16,193 nucleotides of DNA from an uncultured Clostridia bacterium (GCA_947165805.1 CAMVBT010000020.1:1-16193), one strand, 5' to 3'; positions 6,112-13,675 are shown, counted from the stretch's first letter. Numbers and translations are program-made. The notes: generated by a model from the letters alone, not told the origin.

Positions 6112-9100
6112 TTATGCTTTGTAGTAATCAACGAGTCTTACGAGATCGTCGTACTTATGCTTGCTGTTTTCGATAGCGATACCGAACAGCTTTTCAGCTC
6201 TCTCGGGGTTAGCACGTGCGAGGGAGTTGTAACGAACTTCACGCATCATGAAGGTCTTGTAGTCGCCTGTCGGAGCCTTGCTGTCGAGTGTGAACTTCTG
6301 CTCTGCGTCAGGATTGAATCTGAACAGGTGCCAGTAGCCTGCTTCAACAGCTTCCTTCTCTACCTGCTGAGCGATTGTAAGACCGCCCTTGATACCATGG
6401 TTGATGCACGGTGCATAGCAGATGATGAGCGAAGGTCCGTTGTAAGCCTCAGCCTCTGCGAACGCCTTGATGCACTGGTTTCTGTCTGCGCCCATAGCTA
6501 CCTGAGCAACATATACATAACCATACTTCATAACGATGCCTGCAAGATCCTTCTTCTTGACAGCCTTACCGCCTGCCGCGAACTGTGCTACCGCACCGAT
6601 GTTCGTAGCCTTGGAAGCCTGTCCGCCTGTGTTGGAGTAAACTTCGGTATCGAATACGAGAACGTTAACGTTCTTTCCGCTTGCGAGGACGTGGTCAACA
6701 CCGCCGTAACCGATGTCATAAGCCCAGCCGTCGCCGCCGAAGATCCAGACGGACTTCTTGGAGAGGTAGTTCTTGAGCTTCAGTACTTCTGCCTTCTCTG
6801 CGTTGTCGCAGTCGCAAGCCTCGAGCTTTGCTACGAGAGCTTCGGTAGCTGCAAGGTTGGCAGCGCCGTCATCAGCTGTCTCAAAGTACTTGTCGATGAG
6901 TTCCTTGGTCTCGGGCTTTGCTGTCTCTGCAAGAGCCTTGAGGTGCTGCTGAGCTCTGCCGCGGAGTGTATCCTGTGCAAGGAACATACCGAGACCGTAT
7001 TCTGCGTTATCCTCGAAGAGGGAGTTGCCCCATGCGGGACCGCGGCCCTGCTTGTTGGTCGTGTAAGGAGTCGAAGGCTCGGAACCGCCCCAGATGGACG
7101 AGCAGCCTGTAGCGTTGGCGATATACATTCTGTCGCCGAAGAGCTGTGTAACGAGCTTAGCGTAAGGAGTCTCGCCGCAGCCTGCGCAGGCGCCGGAGAA
7201 TTCAAGCAGCGGCTGCTTGAACTGCGAACCCTTGACTGTTGTGGGCTTGAACTTTTCGAGAACTTCGGGCTTGTCGGAAGTCTTGATAGCATAATCGAAG
7301 TACTTCTGCTCGCCTTCCTGTGTCTCGAGACCCTTCATAACGAGAGCCTTTGTCTTAGCGGGACATACGTTAGCGCAGACACCGCAGCCTGTGCAGTCCA
7401 GAACGGAGATGCCCATAGCGAACTTGTAGCCCGCCATACCGGTCATATCCTTCATCTTCATGCCCTCGGGAGCCTTGGCAGCCTCGTCAGCGTTCAGAGC
7501 GAACGGACGGATAACGGCGTGCGGGCAGGCCATGGAGCACATATTACACTGGATGCAGTTCTCGGGGATCCACTCGGGAACGTCAACGGCGATGCCGCGC
7601 TTCTCGAATGCTGCAGTACCCTGCGGGAACGTACCGTCAGCGATGTCAACGAATGTCGATACGGGTATCGAGTTGCCGCGCTGTGCGTTTACGGGGATCT
7701 GTACCTTGTTGATGAAGTCGATGAGGAACTTGTTGTCGCCCTCTGCGTGATGTGTCGGGAGTGTGCCCTCAGCGTTTGCCCACGAAGCGGGAACGTCTAC
7801 CTTGATAACTTCGCCTGCGCCCTTGTCGATAGCGGCGTAGTTCATGTTGACAACATCGTCGCCCTTCTTTGCGAACGACTTGTAAGCCATCTTTTTCATG
7901 TAGTCGATAGCGTCCGCAGCGGGAATGATGTTGGCGATAGAGAAGAACGCGGACTGGAGAACGGTGTTGGTTCTGTTGCCGAGGCCTATCTCCTTCGCTA
8001 CCTTGATAGCGTTGATGATATAGAAGTTGATGTTGTTCTTCGCGATATAAGCCTTAACGGGAGCGGGGAGCTTCTCGTCGAGCTCGTCAACTGTCCACTG
8101 GGTGTTCAGCAGGAACGAACCGCCGGGGTTAACGTCCTGTACCATATCGTACTTGTCGATATAGGACGGGTTGTGGCAGGCAACGAAGTCAGCCTTGTTA
8201 ACGAAGTATGTGGACTTGATCGGGGACTTGCCGAAGCGCAGATGCGAGATCGTTACGCCGCCGGACTTCTTGGAGTCATACTCGAAGTAAGCCTGAGCGT
8301 ACATATCGGTGTGGTCGCCGATGATCTTGATCGAGTTCTTGTTCGCGCCGACAGTACCGTCAGAACCGAGACCCCAGAACTTGCAGCATGTTGTGCCTTC
8401 GGGAGTGGTGTTCGGATTTTCGGTGATCGGGAGCGAGAGATTGGTGACATCATCGTTGATACCGATTGTGAAGCGGGGCTTCTCGGTATTGTTGTAAACG
8501 GAGATGATCTGAGCGGGGGTAACGTCCTTGGAACCGAGGCCGTATCTGCCGGTGTATACGGGAACGTCCTGGAACTTGCCTTCCTGCTTGAGAGCCGCAA
8601 CTACGTCGAGGTAGAGCGGTTCGCCTATGGAGCCGGGCTCCTTTGTTCTGTCGAGAACTGTGATCTTCTTTACAGTGGACGGGATAGCCGCAGCGAATGC
8701 GGAAGAAACGAACGGTCTGTACAGTCTTACCTTTACGAGGCCGACCTTCTTGCCCTGCTTGAGGAGGTAGTCGATTGTTTCCTCGATAGTATCGTTTACG
8801 GAACCCATAGCAACTATTACCTGCTCCGCGTCGGGTGCGCCGTAGTAGTTGAAGAGCTTGTAGTCGGTACCGATCTCGGCATTGACCTTGTCCATATACT
8901 CGGTAACTATGCCGGGTATCTTGTCATAGTAGGTGTTGGATGCCTCTCTTGCCTGGAAGAAGATGTCGGGGTTCTGTGCCGAGCCGTGGAGAACAGGCTG
9001 CTCGGGGTTGAGGGCTCTGTTTCTGAACGCGGCGACAGCGTCCTTGTCTACCATCTTGTCGAGTGTATCGTAATCCCATACCTCGATCTTCTGTATCTCG

Positions 9101-9633
9101 TGAGATGTTCTGAAACCGTCAAAGAAGTGGAGGAACGGTACTCTGCCCTTGATAGTCGAGAGATGAGCTACCGCGCCGAGGTCCATGACTTCCTGCGGGT
9201 TTGTGGAGCACAGCATAGCGTAGCCTGTCTGACGGCAAGCGTAGATATCGCTGTGATCGCCGAAGATCGAAAGAGCATGGGAAGCGAGCGCACGGGCCGA
9301 TACGTGGATAACGTTCGGGAGCAGCTCACCTGCGATCTTGTACATATTCGGGATCATCAGAAGGAGTCCCTGAGAAGCGGTGTATGTGGTCGTGAGAGCA
9401 CCTGCCGAAAGGGAACCGTGTACAGCACCTGCTGCGCCGCCCTCGGACTGCATCTCTACGATCTGCACTTCCTGACCGAAAATGTTCTTTCTGCCTTGCG
9501 TTGCCCATGTGTCCGTTACTTCTGCCATTACGGACGACGGGGTAATGGGGTAGATCGCCGCTACTTCCGTGAACGCGTACGAGACGTGTCCGGCAGCGTT
9601 GTTACCGTCCATTGTAAGTTTTTGTCTTGCCAT
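6112..9633 (-). CDS. nifJ: pyruvate:ferredoxin (flavodoxin) oxidoreductase, single-chain
   Basis: Oxidises pyruvate with CoA to acetyl-CoA and CO2, reducing ferredoxin; the central fermentative step in strict anaerobes. It has 1173 residues from ATG 9633, typical of the homodimeric enzyme. Domain I has Thr31 in YPITPSS, Glu64 in SEGGAAGA and Arg114 in SARALASH. Two 4Fe-4S sets follow: Cys693/696/699/703 and Cys747/750/753/757. The proximal cluster uses Cys816 and Cys819 (CAGCG), Cys844 (NATGC) and Cys1076 (CINHG). The thiamine diphosphate motif runs from GGDGWAYDIG (966-975) to Asn1001 in EVYSNTGGQ. The start at 9633 is fixed by AAGGAGG (9644-9650) and by the family N-terminus; the frame is open further upstream but not family-like. 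Codon choice (mostly ATC for Ile) suggests high expression. Confidence 0.97.
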   Translation of the reverse strand: MARQKLTMDGNNAAGHVSYAFTEVAAIYPITPSSVMAEVTDTWATQGRKNIFGQEVQIVEMQSEGGAAGAVHGSLSAGALTTTYTASQGLLLMIPNMYKIAGELLPNVIHVSARALASHALSIFGDHSDIYACRQTGYAMLCSTNPQEVMDLGAVAHLSTIKGRVPFLHFFDGFRTSHEIQKIEVWDYDTLDKMVDKDAVAAFRNRALNPEQPVLHGSAQNPDIFFQAREASNTYYDKIPGIVTEYMDKVNAEIGTDYKLFNYYGAPDAEQVIVAMGSVNDTIEETIDYLLKQGKKVGLVKVRLYRPFVSSAFAAAIPSTVKKITVLDRTKEPGSIGEPLYLDVVAALKQEGKFQDVPVYTGRYGLGSKDVTPAQIISVYNNTEKPRFTIGINDDVTNLSLPITENPNTTPEGTTCCKFWGLGSDGTVGANKNSIKIIGDHTDMYAQAYFEYDSKKSGGVTISHLRFGKSPIKSTYFVNKADFVACHNPSYIDKYDMVQDVNPGGSFLLNTQWTVDELDEKLPAPVKAYIAKNNINFYIINAIKVAKEIGLGNRTNTVLQSAFFSIANIIPAADAIDYMKKMAYKSFAKKGDDVVNMNYAAIDKGAGEVIKVDVPASWANAEGTLPTHHAEGDNKFLIDFINKVQIPVNAQRGNSIPVSTFVDIADGTFPQGTAAFEKRGIAVDVPEWIPENCIQCNMCSMACPHAVIRPFALNADEAAKAPEGMKMKDMTGMAGYKFAMGISVLDCTGCGVCANVCPAKTKALVMKGLETQEGEQKYFDYAIKTSDKPEVLEKFKPTTVKGSQFKQPLLEFSGACAGCGETPYAKLVTQLFGDRMYIANATGCSSIWGGSEPSTPYTTNKQGRGPAWGNSLFEDNAEYGLGMFLAQDTLRGRAQQHLKALAETAKPETKELIDKYFETADDGAANLAATEALVAKLEACDCDNAEKAEVLKLKNYLSKKSVWIFGGDGWAYDIGYGGVDHVLASGKNVNVLVFDTEVYSNTGGQASKATNIGAVAQFAAGGKAVKKKDLAGIVMKYGYVYVAQVAMGADRNQCIKAFAEAEAYNGPSLIICYAPCINHGIKGGLTIAQQVEKEAVEAGYWHLFRFNPDAEQKFTLDSKAPTGDYKTFMMREVRYNSLARANPERAEKLFGIAIENSKHKYDDLVRLVDYYKA

Positions 9634-9754
9634 TGGAAAACAACCTCCTTTAATTTTAACGGCGTGTTTTTTTGCTTCCGCGCCGTATTGCATTACCCTT
9701 CCGTGACTTTCTGACGCTTTTTCGTCATACCCTCTCAAAAGCGGTATGCACTAT
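9634..9754 (-). other. nifJ leader with possible upstream ORF
   Basis: About 120 nt separate the predicted transcription start (near 9754) from the nifJ start codon. The leader contains an 11-codon ORF on the - strand (9728-9693, MTKKRQKVTEG). Its TAA overlaps an ATG (9693) that is in frame with nifJ. It also contains a 6-bp inverted repeat (ACGGCG / CGCCGT) before the ribosome binding site. I recognise no riboswitch class here. The leader may simply be untranslated. Confidence 0.3.
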
Positions 9755-9768
9755 AACAATATCATACC
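9743..9768. promoter_or_regulatory. operator-like dyad over the nifJ -10 box
   Basis: Inverted repeat GGTATG (9743-9748) and CATACC (9763-9768), with 14 bases between, covers the nifJ -10 hexamer and the predicted start site. A repressor bound here would block initiation. It does not match the Rex consensus I know (TTGTTAA-type arms). The regulator is unassigned. Confidence 0.35.
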
Positions 9769-9789
9769 ACATTTTTACCAATTTGTAAA
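9761..9789 (-). promoter_or_regulatory. sigma-A promoter of nifJ
   Basis: Read on the - strand: -35 TTTACA (9789-9784), 17-bp spacer, extended -10 TGG-TATGAT (hexamer 9766-9761), with the predicted start near 9754. The spacing is ideal and a TGn extension is present, consistent with strong expression of a central metabolic enzyme. Confidence 0.8.
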
Positions 9790-9838
9790 CAGGAAAATTC
9801 AATTTTTTCTCGTTTTTTGAAAAATAATCCTCTCTCCA

Positions 9839-9867
9839 TTGACATATTTTTTTTAATAGTGTATAAT
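9839..9867 (+). promoter_or_regulatory. consensus sigma-A promoter of tRNA-Pro
   Basis: Perfect TTGACA (9839-9844) and perfect TATAAT (9862-9867) with a 17-bp spacer, about 30 nt upstream of the tRNA 5' end. It is divergent from the nifJ promoter, with about 50 bp between the two -35 boxes. Confidence 0.92.
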
Positions 9868-9897
9868 AGTACCACAATTCTTTTTTATATTGTATAT

Positions 9898-9973
9898 CGG
9901 GGCGTAGCGCAGGTGGTAGCGCGCCTGCTTTGGGAGCAGGATGTCGTCAGTTCGAGTCTGGTCGCCCCGACCA
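9898..9973 (+). tRNA. tRNA-Pro (anticodon UGG)
   Basis: A 76-nt cloverleaf including the encoded CCA. The acceptor stem is CGGGGCG / CGCCCCG (7 pairs). The D arm has GCGC stems around AGGTGGTA. The anticodon stem CCTGC / GCAGG has loop TTTGGGA, giving anticodon TGG. The variable loop is 5 nt. The T arm GTCAG / CTGGT has two G-U pairs and loop TTCGAGT, followed by discriminator A and CCA (9971-9973). UGG can read all CCN codons by wobble when suitably modified. It has its own promoter and terminator and is not in a tRNA cluster. Confidence 0.97.
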
Positions 9974-9994
9974 GCGCGGAGTCCGCGCCGACAA

Positions 9995-10028
9995 ACCGTC
10001 TGTTACTTTTCAGTAGCGGGCGGTTTTT
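9995..10028 (+). terminator. Rho-independent terminator of tRNA-Pro
   Basis: A 12-bp stem with three G-U pairs, left arm 9995-10006 (ACCGTCTGTTAC) and right arm 10013-10024, loop TTTTCA, followed by T's to 10028. Directly after the tRNA CCA there is also a compact GC hairpin, GCGCGG / CCGCGC (9974-9988), which may assist 3'-end processing or pausing. Confidence 0.85.
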
Positions 10029-10095
10029 CTGCCTCGCTGTCCGGAGTAAATATCTAAAGCGTTCGACAGAGACAGAAACGCCGCTAACGCGGCTC

Positions 10096-10130
10096 AGTGA
10101 ATAGTGAAGAGTGAATAGTTTATAGTGAAT
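10096..10130 (+). repeat. 7-bp tandem repeat (AGTGAAT)
   Basis: Five successive heptamers with exact 7-bp phase: AGTGAAT, AGTGAAG, AGTGAAT, AGTTTAT, AGTGAAT. They lie in the non-coding stretch between the tRNA terminator and the next gene. A small GCCGC / GCGGC hairpin (10080-10093) precedes them. No coding role is seen. Confidence 0.8.
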
Positions 10131-10143
10131 AATAAAAAGCAGC

Positions 10144-10221
10144 GTGACCGACGAGTACCTGTATGAGCTGTTTGCTATGAAAACCCGCGATATGATGATA
10201 CTCTTCGCCTCGAAAAGATAA
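10144..10221 (+). CDS. possible 25-codon ORF or 3' gene remnant
   Basis: A GTG-initiated frame of 25 codons (first residues MTDEYLYELFAMKTRD, end FASKR) ends two bases before the terminator stem at 10223-10255. The composition looks protein-like rather than random and uses codons typical of the neighbours. There is no ribosome binding site upstream, and the frame closes at a TGA at 10126. It could be the C-terminal stub of a lost gene or chance. I do not recognise the sequence. Treat as doubtful. Confidence 0.2.
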   Translation: MTDEYLYELFAMKTRDMMILFASKR

Positions 10222-10222
10222 G

Positions 10223-10255
10223 AAAACGGCCTCCGTTCTTTACGGAGGCCGTTTT
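10223..10255. terminator. terminator of the rlmB-membrane protein operon (bidirectional)
   Basis: A 14-bp perfect inverted repeat, AAAACGGCCTCCGT (10223-10236) and ACGGAGGCCGTTTT (10242-10255), with a 5-nt loop. It begins 5 nt beyond the stop codon of the - strand gene. T-runs are present on both sides, so it can act in either orientation. Confidence 0.9.
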
Positions 10256-10260
10256 GTTCA

Positions 10261-13200
10261 TCAGTATTTCCGGAAGCCCTGTACGAGCCTCATTATCAGC
10301 AGCCACGCAGTCTGCCATGCCATTATGATCTCGGGTATGAACGCCGCGGTGTTCGAGGTGAACGCCATGTAGATCATCAGCAGTACGCCGAGTATGATCC
10401 CGGCTATCGTGATGTTGCGCGAGACCGCCACGTCCTTTATCAGTTTCTTTGCGGAGTTGACGCCCTTGGCGAGCGATACGAAGCTGCCGGAGCAGGACAT
10501 CGCGCCGCAGCCGCTTGTCGTGTACTTCGTACATTCGCCGTACAGGTCGTGCAGGCTCGAGCCTATCATCTTGATCTTTTCGGGGTCCACGTCGAACAGG
10601 TCGGTTATCCTTCCTATCGTCATCAGCGAGTCGGTGGTCTTGAGTATCACCGATACGCCGCGGCCGGTGAGCTCTCTGATATTTGCCTTTACCACCGGGT
10701 TCGCGGTCAGCCTGATGAAGAATATCACCGCCAGCTCGCCGCCCACAGCGAGATATACGCTGTCCGAGCCGTTGCGCGAATACTTTGCAATCGCGCCGAG
10801 CTCCGGTATCTTTATGCTGTGGTGCTTCATGTGCTCACGGCTGCCCATGAATACGCGCTTGTTGCCGTACCAGCCCATGACGCCCATATTGTCCTCATAA
10901 ACACAGCCGTCGATGTCCGCCAGCATATCCTTGTTGCCGCCGATCATATCGAAGAACAGTCCCGAGAGCACCGAGCCGCTCTTTATCGCCAGCGACGCCG
11001 CAAGGATTATCGCCGTGTCGAGGGATATGTTGTTGATGGAATTCTGCTGCTTGCAGGGCTTTATGTTCGTGATCTCCACCGCCGACTTCGGGAACAGTGT
11101 GCTTGCGTCCATGAGCACCGAGTTTGTACCGGCGAATTCCTCCGCCGAGGTATACCCGAGCAGGGTGCAGCCGTTATGCAGCATTTTCTTTGTCGCGCGG
11201 CTGAACGGGGTGTTTACCATGAACATCATGGAGAACGGTGCCATAGCGCACAGGACTCCGGTGAGCACCGAGCTTGCCCAGTACATATTGTTGTCGAATA
11301 CATTCACGCCGTTTATCGTCACGCCCGAAGGTATGAAGTACACCAGCAGACCGATGACGGCAGCGGTTATCGCGGATATCGGAACGAGCCTTCTCGCGAC
11401 TCTGTCCGCCATATCCTCGCAGTAGCTCTTTTTCAGGAAATCCGTCAGCAGCTCGGTCTTGCGCAGGGTAACGAGATACGGCAGCTCGGAAACGACACCT
11501 TTCGCGAATGCCGACGCCTCGCTTTGTCCGTCGATGACCTCGGCGTAGTATTTTGCCGCGTCAGTGGATATGAAGCGGTAGTTCTTCTTTGCGCGGGATA
11601 TCATGCTCAGCTTTCCGAAGGAGTTGAACAGCAGCCCCAGCAGAGCCACGGGGATATAGATGAACGAGCGTCCCTGCTGCAAGTCGTTGGTATCGACCAG
11701 CTGCAGCACCGCCGCCAGCAGCGATATCACGCAGCTCACGGCGCATACGCTGTCGCAGTCCGAGCGATTCCGGAACAGCTTTGCAAGGCCTGTCCGTATG
11801 ACGGCGGAGCATATCACCATGCCTATGACTCCGCAGATGAGGTTCATATAAACGACGCCGTCGTTGCTGAGGAAGCCCAGCTCGTTGCCGAAAAATCCGA
11901 GCTTCTGCTTTATGAATATCCGCTGTGCTATATCGGCTCCGATGAGCCCCAGCGTCACGATCAGGAGCAGCGCGAACCGTATGCGCAGGCTCTTGTGTGT
12001 CTCAACGAGATCGGTCCATATCCCCGCGAAGTCCTCGTCAGCGGGCAGCTCGTCGGTATCGGAGTCAAAATCGACGTCTTCGTCCGAAATATCCTCCAGC
12101 ACGAAGTTTGAGATGCGGCGTCTGCGCTTTGCGGCGAGCTCCTTGACCTTCTGCTCCGCGACTGCGGGGTCATTCTTCGGTATCTCGCCCGTTCGCAGCA
12201 CCGTGCCGCCCTCGGAGTCGAGCCTTACCGTTCTCGTCGGTATCACTATCTTGTCGAAAGGCCCCGTGCCGATATCCGAAAGCGGGTTGGTATCCTGCTT
12301 TTCGGCCAGACGGTTCTGTTCAAGGGTACGGTTTATCGACTGTATTACCTGTTCTTCCTCCTCGGTGCGCTTGCGCACCTCCTTGGTGTCGTGGGTCTTG
12401 GGTATGAATTCCTTTATATCGTCGGCAAGCTCCATCGTCTTGTCCGGGTCCATGCCGTCGGGAGTGCTTTCCCGGCTGAGGTCGGGCATCACGCGGGTAG
12501 CGCCGTCCACGATGCGCTCTATCGGGCGGGTATCGTCCGGGACGGACTGCGCGGCGAGGGTCTTGAGCGCCTCGGGGTCAATAAGTCTCGTGTCACCGGA
12601 GAGCTGCTCGGCGGAGATCGTGTCGATCTGATCGGTCACGTCCGCTTTTTTTCCGAACTCATAGGGGTTCATAGCGTTCAGGAAGTCGTCCGGGTCATCG
12701 AGCTCGGTCTCCTTGATAAGCAGTTTCTGCGCGTCTATCTCGATCTTCTGCTGCCGCAGTGAGCGCTCGATCTCAAGCTGAATGGTGGTGGGCTGAACGC
12801 CCTCGCCGTCTTCTCCGGTCTCCGGCGCCCCGGGCATCTCTATCGGCGCGTCCGTGAGTATTATGCTCTTTGTCGCGAGGCGTCTTTCGGCTTCGTCGTC
12901 CGCTCTTCTGCGGCGCTTTTCCTCGCGTTCCTCTATTTTTCTGCGTTCTTCCTCGGTCTTTGCGGCCGCGGCATCTTCGACGGCCTTGCGGCGTTTGGCC
13001 TCCTCCGCGTCGAAGCGGCGTTTTTCCTCGCGCTCCTGTCTGCGTTTCTCTGCCTCGATGCTCTGGGCTTCCTTTTCTTCCTGCTTCTGCTTTTCCGCCA
13101 GCTTCGCCTGAGATATCTCATTAGCCTTGGCGGCTGCCGCCTCACGGCGCTTTCTTTCCTCCTCGGCCTCGCGGAGCCTGCGTTCGGCTTCCTCGCGTTC

Positions 13201-13644
13201 GCGGCGCTTTCTGGCTTCCTGCTCCCGGCGCTGTTTTTCCTCACGTTCGCGGCGTTTCTGTTCGGCCTGTTCTTTCCGGAGCCTTTCTTCCTGCTCGCGG
13301 CGGGCTTTCTCTTCCTGCTCTTTCCGCAGCTTCTCTTCCTGCTCACGGCGCTGCTTTTCCTCAAGCTCCATTCGCAGTTTTTCTTCGCGCTCCTGTTTTT
13401 CCTGCTGCTCCATGCGCAGCTTTTTCTCATCGGCGCCGTTTGCGGACGCGGGCTTTTCTGCGCCGAAGTTCAGTTCGGCTGTGCGCTCTTTGCGCTGTTT
13501 CAGGTTCCCGCGCATACGGTCGTCCGATCTCGACTCTTCGCCGAGTATCGAGCTCAATATATCATCGGCATCTATTTCTTCTGTTCTGCTGCCGTCTTTT
13601 TTTCCGTACTTGTCGAGTATATCGTCAAGTGAGAACTCGGACAT
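10261..13644 (-). CDS. large membrane protein: charged helix fused to a degenerate P-type ATPase-like module
   Basis: Not a gene I can name. It has 1127 residues. Residues 1-72 are acidic, with two DDIL motifs. Residues 73-257 form an Arg/Glu/Lys-rich helix with an 8-residue period. Residues 258-550 are a low-complexity linker. Membrane segments lie near 556-575, 598-616, 631-651, 661-675, 753-772 and 787-810. A cytosolic part (811-1075) and two more segments follow (about 1077-1096 and 1099-1117). The order resembles a P1-type ATPase: CAMAPFSM in place of the CPC helix, NSVLMDASTLFP where VVFDKTGTLT belongs (Asp846 kept, the rest lost), an N-domain-like GVMGWYGNKRVFMGS, and SVILKTTDS for the TGD motif. 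TGES and GDGxxND are absent, so ion pumping is unlikely. The ribosome binding site AAGGAGA (13654-13660) supports the start. It lies 31 nt after rlmB, probably in one transcript. The ATPase relation is inferred from motif order. Confidence 0.8.
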   Translation of the reverse strand: MSEFSLDDILDKYGKKDGSRTEEIDADDILSSILGEESRSDDRMRGNLKQRKERTAELNFGAEKPASANGADEKKLRMEQQEKQEREEKLRMELEEKQRREQEEKLRKEQEEKARREQEERLRKEQAEQKRREREEKQRREQEARKRREREEAERRLREAEEERKRREAAAAKANEISQAKLAEKQKQEEKEAQSIEAEKRRQEREEKRRFDAEEAKRRKAVEDAAAAKTEEERRKIEEREEKRRRRADDEAERRLATKSIILTDAPIEMPGAPETGEDGEGVQPTTIQLEIERSLRQQKIEIDAQKLLIKETELDDPDDFLNAMNPYEFGKKADVTDQIDTISAEQLSGDTRLIDPEALKTLAAQSVPDDTRPIERIVDGATRVMPDLSRESTPDGMDPDKTMELADDIKEFIPKTHDTKEVRKRTEEEEQVIQSINRTLEQNRLAEKQDTNPLSDIGTGPFDKIVIPTRTVRLDSEGGTVLRTGEIPKNDPAVAEQKVKELAAKRRRRISNFVLEDISDEDVDFDSDTDELPADEDFAGIWTDLVETHKSLRIRFALLLIVTLGLIGADIAQRIFIKQKLGFFGNELGFLSNDGVVYMNLICGVIGMVICSAVIRTGLAKLFRNRSDCDSVCAVSCVISLLAAVLQLVDTNDLQQGRSFIYIPVALLGLLFNSFGKLSMISRAKKNYRFISTDAAKYYAEVIDGQSEASAFAKGVVSELPYLVTLRKTELLTDFLKKSYCEDMADRVARRLVPISAITAAVIGLLVYFIPSGVTINGVNVFDNNMYWASSVLTGVLCAMAPFSMMFMVNTPFSRATKKMLHNGCTLLGYTSAEEFAGTNSVLMDASTLFPKSAVEITNIKPCKQQNSINNISLDTAIILAASLAIKSGSVLSGLFFDMIGGNKDMLADIDGCVYEDNMGVMGWYGNKRVFMGSREHMKHHSIKIPELGAIAKYSRNGSDSVYLAVGGELAVIFFIRLTANPVVKANIRELTGRGVSVILKTTDSLMTIGRITDLFDVDPEKIKMIGSSLHDLYGECTKYTTSGCGAMSCSGSFVSLAKGVNSAKKLIKDVAVSRNITIAGIILGVLLMIYMAFTSNTAAFIPEIIMAWQTAWLLIMRLVQGFRKY
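13171..13386 (-). repeat. 24-bp period coding repeat (8-residue ER/K units)
   Basis: Codes residues 87-158 of the large membrane protein. Nine consecutive octads follow the pattern E-E-K-x-R-x-E-Q, for example EEKLRKEQ and EEKARREQ, drifting to EARKRRER and EEAERRLR at the C-terminal end. The 8-residue phase, rather than 7, argues for a stable single alpha helix over a canonical coiled coil. The repeat structure at DNA level suggests growth by unit duplication. Confidence 0.8.
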
Positions 13645-13675
13645 TAAGGCATCTCTCCTTTCCGCTCATATATTT

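Noticed and set aside
6157..9714. Open frame of 1185 codons on the + strand antisense to the whole of nifJ
   Set aside because: It is a mirror of nifJ codon bias (few codons that give antisense stops). No family motifs, implausible composition, no ribosome binding site; the nifJ strand has every PFOR motif.
9634..9738. N-terminal extension of nifJ by up to 35 codons
   Set aside because: The extension is unlike PFOR N-termini and would bury the AAGGAGG that serves the ATG at 9633.
9817..10104. 95-codon frame covering the tRNA-Pro gene
   Set aside because: It contains the complete tRNA, its promoter -10 and its terminator; not a protein gene.
10549..12111. Open frame of 520 codons on the + strand opposite the large membrane protein
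   Set aside because: The - strand frame has membrane segments, a ribosome binding site, an operon context and terminator; the + frame is a low-complexity shadow.
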